64,000 bases of DNA, taken from assembly GCA_006386115.1 (NCBI GenBank), contig VFIW01000068.1, forward strand, positions 1 through 64,000, given 5' to 3'. The notes beneath the pieces were generated by a model, which saw only the letters and a program-made list of their open reading frames with translations, was not told the origin of the DNA and ran no database searches. This document shows positions 55,273-64,000 of the stretch, one piece after another (positions within the stretch are counted from its first letter, which is position 1; every line of letters starts with the position of its first letter). This DNA comes from Globisporangium splendens. Taxonomy: Eukaryota > Oomycota > Peronosporomycetes > Pythiales > Pythiaceae. A program made the translations under genes and the position numbers.

Positions 55273-56395
55273 ATGGGCATGAACTTTAAGGTCACGTTCT
55301 CCAACGGCACGTCCATCAAGCTACTCGGTCTGGCGGACGGCATTACACTCGACGAGCTGCGTGCCGAACTGTACGCGAAGACGCAGATCCCGCCAGAAGA
55401 GCAGCATGGTAAGTGCGTCTTCTTCTGGCAGCTCGCATGACAGCATGTGTGCATCGCTGTTGTCGTCTCGTTCTCTCTATGTATATATTGTACATAAGGT
55501 GCAGGTCGCTTACTCTTATGTTCGCATGCGTGCTTGTTAGTGATGGCAGGGTATCCGCCGAAACCTCTTGAAGGCGAAGGGGTACGTATGGTGTTCGATG
55601 CATGGAAGCTCCTAAATGTGCTTAAATCGGGTCAACAGAAGCGATCTAATGCCATTTATTGTTGTGTTATTGCAGACAAGCACGCTGCAATCGCTTGGTA
55701 TTCGATCGGGCTCGGTGCTGGTACTCAAGGAGGCACCCGCAGGCAGCAGTGGCCCTGCGACGCCATCGACCGTCTTTCTGCGCCGCGTCGTGCCGGCGGA
55801 CAACAGTTGCCTCTTCAATGCGATTGGGTACGCGCTCGGCAAGGGCAAGACGGGCAACGCGAATGCGATGCGCCAGTGCATCAAGGACACGATCTTGGCG
55901 AACCCAGATATGTACTCGGACGTGTTTCTCGGTCGCCCCGTGTACGAGTACTGCGCGTGGATCCAGGACGAGAAGTCGTGGGGTGGTGAGATCGAGGTGT
56001 CGATCCTGTCGCAGTACTACAAGGTCGAGATGGTCGTGTTCGACGTCACGAGCATGAGCCGTCTCTGCTACGGCGAGGACCAGGGCTTCTCGCAGCGCAT
56101 GTTCCTGCTCTACGACGGCGTGCATTACGACCTCGTCGTGGAGTCTCCGTCCAAGACGGCACCCGAGAGCCGTGACACGGCGCTGTTCCCCATCAACGAC
56201 TTTACGAAAGTGGAGCGTGCGAGCGAAGTCGCCGTCGAGGCGCACCAGAACCACGAATACACGGACCTCAACCGCTTCAGCATCCAGTGCCTCGTGTGCC
56301 GCCAGGGGTTCACGGGACAGCGAGAAGCGCAGGCGCATGCGGAGGAGTCAGGGCACCGCGAGTTTGGCGAAGTGCGGCCGTCGCGACAGCAGTAG
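55273..56395 (+). CDS. YOD1: OTU1/YOD1-like deubiquitinase
   Basis: Three exons (55273-55408, 55541-55581, 55676-56395) give 298 residues. OTU1/YOD1 cleaves ubiquitin chains and works with the AAA-ATPase p97/Cdc48 in ER-associated degradation. Visible parts: an N-terminal UBX-like ubiquitin fold (to about 75, including GYPPKPL), an OTU protease domain with PADNSCLFNAIGY (catalytic Cys about 104, preceding Asp) and YDGVHYD (catalytic His about 209), and a C-terminal C2H2 zinc finger (CLVCRQGF, then HAEESGH). This is the full YOD1 architecture and usual size. The start ATG is followed immediately by the first strand of the UBX-like domain. Confidence 0.93.
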
Positions 56396-56975
56396 CATAC
56401 TGCTATAATACACAGAATGGCAATTTCCCATAGAGCAAAGACAGGATGAAACATTTCGGCTTTGAGCATCGATCGCGCCATTTCTCAAGTGTCGCCGCAA
56501 CAAGCGAGAGCGAAAAAGCAAATTCATGTATTCTTGTGTTCGTTCGCATATGCAGAGGCTTGAGCAGTAAGGAGGACGCTTTCTTGCTCCTCTCTTGGCA
56601 TGTTTCAGCGTGGCTTCCGCTTCGTTTCTTCTGCGTGACCTTAGTCAGATTTGGCTTGTGACGCTTTGGCGCGCAGCCACGACAGTTCGAACTCTTCGGC
56701 CACCACATTAGGAAGCGTTAATTAGCATCAGGATGCTCTGAGCACTTGTATGTCAATCTTGTTTTAGCTTTGTCTGGGTCATTCTGGTCGCACCAGTCTC
56801 TCTGGGACGTCCTGGTCGAGGTGCAGCCACGCAGATAAGATCTGTTCTTTTGCAGCGGTTGCCGATTTCACGAGCTCTTGATCGATTAAAATCAAAAGTT
56901 GATCGAACTGGCTTTTCCCCAGCCTCCTTCGATTTCGGTTAATGGCCAAACGCCAAAGCTCAATTGAGAGCCTAG
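56396..56975. other. Convergent 3' intergenic region
   Basis: 580 nt between OTU1 (+) and transporter copy 1 (-), tail to tail. No supported gene. Confidence 0.5.
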
Positions 56976-58541
56976 TTAGCGGGACAGCAGACCGGTTTCC
57001 GTGATCAGGTCGTCGTTTTCCTCGTAATCTGGCGACTCCGAGTCCAGTGACGAGCCGGGAACAACTCGCAGTAACCTGACACTTTCGAGATCGCTTGCGA
57101 GTTCCGCCTTCGCCTGGTACACCATTCGACTGTACCACCACAGGCTGCCGATACTGACGACGCTGAGCGCAATGTTGATCCAAAACACAGGCGTCAACGA
57201 CGGAATTGCTGCAGGCAGCAGTGGCAGCACGATGCGCGAGACCGACGCCGCCGAGCCCAGTAACCCCATCAACGTGCCTTGTGGTCGACCGCCGAGCAAC
57301 TTGGAAAACGCAGCGACGACAACCGCCGTAGTGATTGGACAACCAATGCTCCACACAAATAACTCGGCGAGACCGAGACGCGCAAACGTGAGCTCCGATG
57401 GTGCAATGACGAGCAGCAAGTTGCCAATCGTGAGCATCAGAAAGCCCGATTGCACCCACGTCACGTCCGACACGCTGTGACGGAAGTATTCGATCGAGAA
57501 ATACGAGACCAAACCGAGCAAACCGAGGTAGAACTGGAAGTTCGACGCCGCGATAACTGCGCTCGTACTCTCTGGGTCGCTCCCCGTGACTTCCAAGAAC
57601 AACGGGATGTTCACCGTCTCAAACACCGACAGGATGCCACGCGCATTGAAGTTCAAGAAGATGAACACAATCGCGCCAATGTTCACAATTCGATCGGGGA
57701 GGCTCGTTGGATCGTTCAATGGGTTCGTCTCGGCCTGCGCATTCGGACTCTCCAGTGGACCATCGTGAATTCCGACGCTCTCGTCAAACACCGTCAGCAT
57801 CGAGATGATCGTCATCGTGTTCAGCAGCACCAAAATGAGACCTGGAGACGTGTACTTGTTGAAGTGGATGCCGAGCACAAAGGTATCGGCGTTGGCGACA
57901 AGACTACCGAGTCCTGGAGTCAAAGCGTATCCGAGAAACACAACGGTTGCCAAGATCGTCAAGTACTTCAAGCGCTGGTTGACTGTGGTCATCGCAGCGA
58001 CATTCGCACGGCACACGGATCGATTACCTGCACCAAAGCCAACCAAGAATCGACTCACAGCGAGCACCCATAGCGAATTGGCCACATGCGCATCGGCGAG
58101 AAGGTAAATCAGGTTGCCCACGAGACAAATCCCCGAAGACACGAGATACACGAACTTGAATGAGTAGCGATCGCACATCCATCCGAACACGGTCGACGAG
58201 ATCAATCGACCAACGGAGAACACGGACGTGAGTAGCCCCATGAACGCGAGGTCACCGCCGAGCGACTTGGTGTAGAGAAAGAGTGTCGCGAGCACGACGC
58301 CACGCGAGGACTCGGCCGAGAACTCGACAAAGTTGATGAGGAACATGTTGACGTACCAGCTGGTGAGGCGGCGGTGGCGCGGCGACGGCGTGAAGTCCTT
58401 GATCGGCGGTGGTGGCGCCTTACCCGCCGTGCTTGCAGAGGCACCGTAGGTGGTGGCGCCAGAGCTTGTGGCGTCGCCGTTCTTTTGCGATGGTCGGCGC
58501 TTGCTTCCTTTGCATATTCTGGCGATGGGATTCATTTCCAA
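56976..58541 (-). CDS. MFSD8/CLN7-like major facilitator transporter, copy 1
   Basis: Intronless, 521 residues with about twelve hydrophobic helices. The first helical block contains an MFS signature in the loop after TM2 (GWMCDRYSFKFVY), and helix 4-5 has GFGAGNRSVCRANVAAMT, resembling the GAGN..V.R motif of MFSD8/CLN7 lysosomal transporters. HFNKYTSPGLILVLL before the central loop also fits that family. The substrate is unknown. The N-terminus is Lys/Arg/Pro-rich and cytosolic. The tail differs from the other copies: from about residue 487 it reads RVVPGSSLDSESPDYEEN, ending LLSR. Confidence 0.85.
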   Translation of the reverse strand: MEMNPIARICKGSKRRPSQKNGDATSSGATTYGASASTAGKAPPPPIKDFTPSPRHRRLTSWYVNMFLINFVEFSAESSRGVVLATLFLYTKSLGGDLAFMGLLTSVFSVGRLISSTVFGWMCDRYSFKFVYLVSSGICLVGNLIYLLADAHVANSLWVLAVSRFLVGFGAGNRSVCRANVAAMTTVNQRLKYLTILATVVFLGYALTPGLGSLVANADTFVLGIHFNKYTSPGLILVLLNTMTIISMLTVFDESVGIHDGPLESPNAQAETNPLNDPTSLPDRIVNIGAIVFIFLNFNARGILSVFETVNIPLFLEVTGSDPESTSAVIAASNFQFYLGLLGLVSYFSIEYFRHSVSDVTWVQSGFLMLTIGNLLLVIAPSELTFARLGLAELFVWSIGCPITTAVVVAAFSKLLGGRPQGTLMGLLGSAASVSRIVLPLLPAAIPSLTPVFWINIALSVVSIGSLWWYSRMVYQAKAELASDLESVRLLRVVPGSSLDSESPDYEENDDLITETGLLSR

Positions 58542-59245
58542 AGTGGTGCTTACGAGTGCAAGGTTGGCGGCAGATGCAGAAGTGAGCTTGAGTGTGGCGG
58601 CGGATCTGCGAGTTCATGGTTGTGAGCTGGTTGACTCGCACTAAATTTGCATTTTGCCCTGAAGACGAGCCGGCGATAAGATGCAAGGACCTGGCTCAGC
58701 GTCGCCCACACTAGTTTGCTCCCAATGGGATGCAAAGGCTGTGCGGAAGATAAGACGGACACAATGGTGCGCACTTCTAAATGAGGGGCGAATATCAGAA
58801 CATCTCGCCCTGCGGTGCTTGCAATTGCGATCGATCAAACGTCAGCCACCTTCGTGGATCCGGATTTGTTTGTCCATTGGCCTCCGTGGCTGCTTTGGTT
58901 GCGCAATTCAAGCGTTACCCCCAGGATATGAAGTCATCGCTCAAGAAAGCTCCGTCGGCTGCTGCAGGAGTCCCTGCGCTTTGCATTTTTTGCATGTTCA
59001 AGGGTATCTAGTCCACTTTAGACGCAATATTATGTATCTCACTGAAAAACTAAACAGCAAGAGAGGAGAGGAGCAAAATTTCAAGTATTACAAGTTTATT
59101 TTTGTTCGAAGCATGCTTTCGTTGCTTTCTTTTGCCGAAGTGCACATCAAATGCGAGAGTTGTGTGAAAGAGAGAAATGCACATTATACATGGGGATAGC
59201 TCCCTAATCAGGGAGGCAGCAAACCTGTTCCAGTGAGCTGCTTGC
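58542..59245. other. Spacer between transporter copies 1 and 2
   Basis: 704 nt holding the copy 1 promoter and copy 2 3' end. No gene recognised. Confidence 0.5.
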
Positions 59246-60772
59246 TTATCGCGTCGTCTTCTCTTCAAAATCATGAGGCTCCGCGTGCAGTGGCGAGCGA
59301 GGGCTCACTGGGAGGACTTGCAGTAACCTGACACTTTCGAGATCGCTTGCGAGTTCCGCCTTCGCCTGGTACACCATTCGACTGTACCACCACAGGCTGC
59401 CGATACTGACGACGCTGAGCGCAATGTTGATCCAAAACACAGGCGTCAACGACGGAATTGCTGCAGGCAGCAGTGGCAGCACGATGCGCGAGACCGACGC
59501 CGCCGAGCCCAGTAACCCCATCAACGTGCCTTGTGGTCGACCGCCGAGCAACTTGGAAAACGCCGCAAGCACAACAGCAGTAGTGATTGGACAACCAATG
59601 CTCCACACAAACAACTCGGCGAGACCGAGACGCGCAAACGTGAGCTCTGATGGTGCAATGACGAGCAGCAAGTTGCCGATCGTGAGCATCACAAAGCCCG
59701 ATTGCACCCACGTCACGTCCGACACGCTGTGACGGAAGTATTCGATCGAGAAATACGAGACCAAACCGAGCAAACCGAGGTAGAACTGGAAGTTCGACGC
59801 CGCGATAACTGCGCTCGTACTCTCTGGGTCGCTCCCCGTGACTTCCAAGAACAACGGGATATTCACCGTCTCAAACACCGACAGGATGCCACGCGCATTG
59901 AAGTTCAAGAAGATGAACACAATCGCGCCAATGTTCACAATTCGATCGGGGAGGCTCGTTGGATCGTTCAATGGGTTCGTCTCGGCCTGCGCATTCGGAC
60001 TCTCCAGTGGACCATCGTGAATTCCGACGCTCTCGTCAAACACCGTCAGCATCGAGATGATCGTCATCGTGTTCAGCAGCACCAAAATGAGACCTGGAGA
60101 CGTGTACTTGTTGAAGTGGATGCCGAGCACAAAGGTATCGGCGTTGGCGACAAGACTACCGAGTCCTGGAGTCAAAGCGTATCCGAGAAACACAACGGTT
60201 GCCAAGATCGTCAAGTACTTCAAGCGCTGGTTGACTGTGGTCATCGCAGCGACATTCGCACGGCACACGGATCGATTACCTGCACCAAAGCCAACCAAGA
60301 ATCGACTCACAGCGAGCACCCATAGCGAATTGGCCACATGCGCATCGGCGAGAAGGTAAATCAGGTTGCCCACGAGACAAATCCCCGAAGACACGAGATA
60401 CACGAACTTGAATGAGTAGCGATCGCACATCCATCCGAACACGGTCGACGAGATCAATCGACCAACGGAGAACACGGACGTGAGTAGCCCCATGAACGCG
60501 AGGTCACCGCCGAGCGACTTGGTGTAGAGAAAGAGTGTCGCGAGCACGACGCCACGCGAGGACTCGGCCGAGAACTCGACAAAGTTGATGAGGAACATGT
60601 TGACGTACCAGCTGGTGAGGCGGCGGTGGCGCGGCGACGGCGTGAAGTCCTTGATCGGCGGTGGTGGCGTCTTGCCCGTGTGACCCGTGGAGCCGTAAGT
60701 CGTGGCACTGCCATTGACGTGGCCGTTTTGCTGCAGCGGCTGGCGTTGCTGGCGTTTGCCTCCTTCGCACAT
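59246..60772 (-). CDS. MFSD8/CLN7-like major facilitator transporter, copy 2
   Basis: Intronless, 508 residues from the ATG at 60772 (MCEGGKRQQRQ), which aligns with the Ile of IARICKGSKR in copy 1. The frame remains open to an ATG at 60883, which would add 37 residues of low complexity; copy 1 homology argues for a start near 60772. The body is almost identical to copy 1, with a few private changes (GFVML for GFLML, AVVLAAFSK for AVVVAAFSK). The tail reads QVLPVSPRSPLHAEPHDFEE, shared with copy 3. Confidence 0.85.
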   Translation of the reverse strand: MCEGGKRQQRQPLQQNGHVNGSATTYGSTGHTGKTPPPPIKDFTPSPRHRRLTSWYVNMFLINFVEFSAESSRGVVLATLFLYTKSLGGDLAFMGLLTSVFSVGRLISSTVFGWMCDRYSFKFVYLVSSGICLVGNLIYLLADAHVANSLWVLAVSRFLVGFGAGNRSVCRANVAAMTTVNQRLKYLTILATVVFLGYALTPGLGSLVANADTFVLGIHFNKYTSPGLILVLLNTMTIISMLTVFDESVGIHDGPLESPNAQAETNPLNDPTSLPDRIVNIGAIVFIFLNFNARGILSVFETVNIPLFLEVTGSDPESTSAVIAASNFQFYLGLLGLVSYFSIEYFRHSVSDVTWVQSGFVMLTIGNLLLVIAPSELTFARLGLAELFVWSIGCPITTAVVLAAFSKLLGGRPQGTLMGLLGSAASVSRIVLPLLPAAIPSLTPVFWINIALSVVSIGSLWWYSRMVYQAKAELASDLESVRLLQVLPVSPRSPLHAEPHDFEEKTTR

Positions 60773-62504
60773 ACTGGCGATTGCTTTTTTCTGTGGCGCG
60801 TGCGTGGTTTGTGGCGGATTAAAAAGTGAGCTGAGTCCATGTCGTTGCGCACACGCGGATGGGTGAGAGCCAACGACCCACACTCCTGTCGCGTGCGTGC
60901 GGATTGTGCACGCTGTTCTGTTTTTTGAGGGGACGTTGGTTGACTCGCCCCAAATTTACTTGACATCAAACTACTTTTGAATCTTCAGAACCACGTCGCC
61001 CAGCCTCACACTAGGATTTTTTTGGCTTCGCGCAAGATAGTCCAGTTGGAGCGCACCGCATGTACTCGATTAAGTTCACGATGCATCATCTGATTTTTTT
61101 GCGACTTCCCTGTCTCGTGGGAAGCGAGAACCAAGAAAAGACACGAAGGAAATTAAACGAGTGGCTGCATTGCAGCACGGAGTGGATTTATGTTTTCCAT
61201 GGGGCTGTTGTTTATTTGCATAGTGTGGAGGCCAGTGTACTTGAGGTTGGAGGGGCGATGCGGCGTCCAACTGACCAGAGCAGCTTCATTCTCTCTTTCT
61301 CTCTCTGCCTTCTCCCACACAAAGGAACGGTGCTGCAACGTTAGGAGGTGAAATTGCTATACGTCCAGCGGATGATGGGACACGCAGTGCAGTGGCGCTG
61401 GCCTCGTCATCGCGGAATGATTGCGAAGGGGTGCTGGACCAATCAGAGCGCGCGTGGCTAGTGAATCTCCGCAAAGAAAGGGCAGGACACAGGTGTTGGA
61501 TCTTCCGCCACCACGCAATAATCACGAGCCATCGGACAGGAACATGGCGCCATTTTTCTCACATGCTCTTTAGTAGAAGCGTAGCCAGCCATTGACGACG
61601 CGACTCGTAAAGAGAATCCTCTGGATCGAAAATTCAGAACATCGAATGCACTGCAAGAGCAGCAGAGATACGCATAACGGTTGGTGGACAGTGCTTCTCC
61701 TGCTTTCTCTATTACATTGTACGCTGTTTGCGTTCTTCCCTCTAACTTGCAGTCCATGGACACAGGGCCGACGTGTGGCTGCTGGATTGGACGGATGATG
61801 GGTTCGACACGGGCGGCAGAAGACAGTCACTGCGCTCGCGCTGGTCCCCGATATTCGTCTGGCGAAACGATGCACCAATCGGATACTCGACCAGTGCTGG
61901 TTCGACAGATTTTGTGTCCATGTGAATCATCCCTCCAAGGCGTAGATCCCAGCGCGGATCTGTCACTTCAACTTTGACGTCATGGGTTGAACGCATGTGC
62001 TAGTACGAGTAACTGTCGGATCGTGTTGTATGCGTCAGTCCTTTACCCCCATGCAAGTCATTCCTCCTTTGCATTTAGCAACAATACTGTTGCACCATGT
62101 CAGCGGCTGTTGCTGTCATGGGACCAACGGCCACCAAGTGAGAAAGAGCGGTAGGATGAAGAGCACTGGTGAGGGGACACGGAGATCGGGGGAAATGCGC
62201 ATGTCCCGTTCCTGGCTCTCCTAATTTGAGGCTAAAATGTGTGTGAAGGAAGAAATGTCTCGCTGCAGGATGTCAATTCTCCACCAGCAGCTGGTGTCCA
62301 CTTTCTTTTGCGCGAACGAGAACGCCCATGCGCGTACCAGAGTCAGAGTGGCAGCTCATACAACGGAAGAATGTGGCTCAAACTCGTTTTGTAAAAATGG
62401 CGTGAGCATACGTAAAACTTGATGTAGAAATCGTAAAACATGTAGAAACACATTGCATGTGAGAGTGGGCTCTCCTTGACGGAAGACTTTATTTCGTCGG
62501 TTGC
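60773..62504. other. Spacer between transporter copies 2 and 3
   Basis: 1.73 kb. Small ORFs only, no motif; it presumably holds the copy 2 promoter. Its extra length compared with the other spacer is unexplained. Confidence 0.45.
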
Positions 62505-64000
62505 TTACCGAGTCGTCTTCTCTTCAAAATCATGAGGCTCCGCGTGCAGTGGCGAGCGAGGGCTCACTGGGAGGACTTGCAGTAACCTGACACTTTCGAG
62601 ATCGCTTGCGAGTTCCGCCTTCGCCTGGTACACCATTCGACTGTACCACCACAGGCTGCCGATACTGACGACGCTGAGCGCAATGTTGATCCAAAACACA
62701 GGCGTCAACGACGGAATCGCTGCAGGCAGCAGTGGCAGCACGATGCGCGAGACCGACGCCGCCGAGCCCAGTAACCCCATCAACGTGCCTTGTGGTCGAC
62801 CGCCGAGCAACTTGGAAAACGCAGCGACGACAACCGCCGTAGTGATTGGACAACCAATGCTCCACACAAATAACTCGGCGAGACCGAGACGCGCAAACGT
62901 GAGCTCCGATGGTGCAATGACGAGCAGCAAGTTGCCAATCGTGAGCATCAGAAAGCCCGATTGCACCCACGTCACGTCCGACACGCTGTGACGGAAGTAT
63001 TCGATCGAGAAATACGAGACCAAACCGAGCAAACCGAGGTAGAACTGGAAGTTCGACGCCGCGATAACTGCGCTCGTACTCTCTGGGTCGCTCCCCGTGA
63101 CTTCCAAGAACAACGGGATGTTCACCGTCTCAAACACCGACAGGATGCCACGCGCATTGAAGTTCAAGAAGATGAACACAATCGCGCCAATGTTCACAAT
63201 TCGATCGGGGAGGCTCGTTGGATCGTTCAATGGGTTCGTCTCGGCCTGCGCATTCGGACTCTCCAGTGGACCATCGTGAATTCCGACGCTCTCGTCAAAC
63301 ACCGTCAGCATCGAGATGATCGTCATCGTGTTCAGCAGCACCAAAATGAGACCTGGAGACGTGTACTTGTTGAAGTGGATGCCGAGCACAAAGGTATCGG
63401 CGTTGGCGACAAGACTACCGAGTCCTGGAGTCAAAGCGTATCCGAGAAACACAACGGTTGCCAAGATCGTCAAGTACTTCAAGCGCTGGTTGACTGTGGT
63501 CATCGCAGCGACATTCGCACGGCACACGGATCGATTACCTGCACCAAAGCCAACCAAGAATCGACTCACAGCGAGCACCCATAGCGAATTGGCCACATGC
63601 GCATCGGCGAGAAGGTAAATCAGGTTGCCCACGAGACAAATCCCCGAAGACACGAGATACACGAACTTGAATGAGTAGCGATCGCACATCCATCCGAACA
63701 CGGTCGACGAGATCAATCGACCAACGGAGAACACGGACGTGAGTAGCCCCATGAACGCGAGGTCACCGCCGAGCGACTTGGTGTAGAGAAAGAGTGTCGC
63801 GAGCACGACGCCACGCGAGGACTCGGCCGAGAACTCGACAAAGTTGATGAGGAACATGTTGACGTACCAGCTGGTGAGGCGGCGGTGGCGCGGCGACGGC
63901 GTGAAGTCCTTGATCGGCGGTGGTGGCGTCTTACCCGCAATGCTCCCTGTGGAGCCGTAGGTAGCGTCACTGGCACTGCCATTGGCGTGGCCGTTTTGCT
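62505..64000 (-). CDS. MFSD8/CLN7-like transporter, copy 3 (5' end outside window)
   Basis: The frame is open from the window edge to the stop at 62505-62507, about 498 residues visible. The start codon lies beyond 64000. The N-terminal linker (NGHANGSASDATYGST, then GKTPPPPIKDFTPSPRH) is similar to but distinct from copies 1 and 2. The middle carries the copy 1 variants (GFLML, AVVVAAFSK) while the tail is that of copy 2. Confidence 0.85.
   Translation of the reverse strand, partial: QNGHANGSASDATYGSTGSIAGKTPPPPIKDFTPSPRHRRLTSWYVNMFLINFVEFSAESSRGVVLATLFLYTKSLGGDLAFMGLLTSVFSVGRLISSTVFGWMCDRYSFKFVYLVSSGICLVGNLIYLLADAHVANSLWVLAVSRFLVGFGAGNRSVCRANVAAMTTVNQRLKYLTILATVVFLGYALTPGLGSLVANADTFVLGIHFNKYTSPGLILVLLNTMTIISMLTVFDESVGIHDGPLESPNAQAETNPLNDPTSLPDRIVNIGAIVFIFLNFNARGILSVFETVNIPLFLEVTGSDPESTSAVIAASNFQFYLGLLGLVSYFSIEYFRHSVSDVTWVQSGFLMLTIGNLLLVIAPSELTFARLGLAELFVWSIGCPITTAVVVAAFSKLLGGRPQGTLMGLLGSAASVSRIVLPLLPAAIPSLTPVFWINIALSVVSIGSLWWYSRMVYQAKAELASDLESVRLLQVLPVSPRSPLHAEPHDFEEKTTR

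Larger units (their letters stand above)
56976..64000 (-). repeat. Tandem triplication of the MFSD8-like gene
   Basis: Three same-strand copies (56976-58541, 59246-60772, 62505-64000) are nearly identical at DNA level through about 1.35 kb of coding sequence, while spacers of about 0.7 and 1.7 kb are largely unrelated. Shared spacer phrases occur only just upstream of the starts (TTGACTCGC...AAATTT). Copies 2 and 3 share the same C-terminal tail; copies 1 and 3 share variants in the middle. Confidence 0.9.

Noticed and set aside
57450..63584. Three almost identical 207-codon + strand ORFs (57450-58073, 59702-60325, 62961-63584)
   Set aside because: Conserved only because they lie antisense to the three near-identical transporter copies; the transporter reading frame explains the sequence.

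Overview
The window looks like a gene-dense stretch of an oomycete (stramenopile) nuclear genome. The evidence is short spliceosomal introns (mostly 50-120 nt, GTRNGT donors), small intergenic gaps and the gene families present: an AP2-domain regulator, thrombospondin-repeat secreted protein, six-TM cyclic-nucleotide-domain K+ channels, PH-SEC14 protein, multi-PH PI3-kinase, and a CCDC81-like protein typical of flagellated lineages. Genus cannot be fixed from sequence alone. No prokaryotic operons, CRISPR, rRNA or convincing tRNA were seen. Exon structures below were worked out by hand from splice sites and reading-frame closure.

Layout: 1-8.3 kb, an OSR1/SPAK-type kinase (+) converging on a large AP2-domain protein with C-terminal membrane segments (-). 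8.3-12.5 kb, a CCCH/methyltransferase-like protein (+) and an acidic nuclear protein with a C-terminal Cys-rich (RING-like) domain (-). 13.1-14.7 kb, a broken thrombospondin type 1 repeat gene. 14.8-16.6 kb, threonine deaminase (-). 17-21.9 kb, a ~1480-residue EF-hand protein (+). 22.2-24.7 kb, an MBOAT lysophospholipid acyltransferase (+). 25.3-27.6 kb, NOL10/Enp2 (-). 28.4-33.4 kb, two K+ channels head to tail, 39 bp apart (-). 34.4-38.6 kb, a PI3-kinase with two PH domains (-). 40-42.8 kb, two small hypothetical genes. 43.5-45.1 kb, a CCDC81-like gene with two disruptions, whose exon 1 and exon 2 also exist as decayed stray copies at 33.9 kb and 24.9 kb. 45.4-48.9 kb, two PB1-domain genes: PB1-UBA (autophagy-receptor-like) and PB1 plus a PI3K-type Ras-binding domain. 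49.7-56.4 kb, PH-TM-SEC14, a uracil phosphoribosyltransferase-like protein lacking its PRPP motif, and an OTU1/YOD1 deubiquitinase. 57-64 kb, three near-identical tandem MFSD8/CLN7-like transporters, the third cut by the window edge.

Functional threads: phosphoinositide and lipid handling (PI3K, PB1-RBD, PH-SEC14, MBOAT), ubiquitin/autophagy (PB1-UBA, OTU1, possible RING protein), ion transport (OSR1-like kinase, two K+ channels), and flagellum-related genes (CCDC81-like, possibly the EF-hand protein). The most unusual items are the free-standing PB1-RBD protein, the ZZ-less PB1-UBA protein with a LIR-like motif, the membrane-anchored AP2 protein, and the UPRT-like probable pseudo-enzyme.
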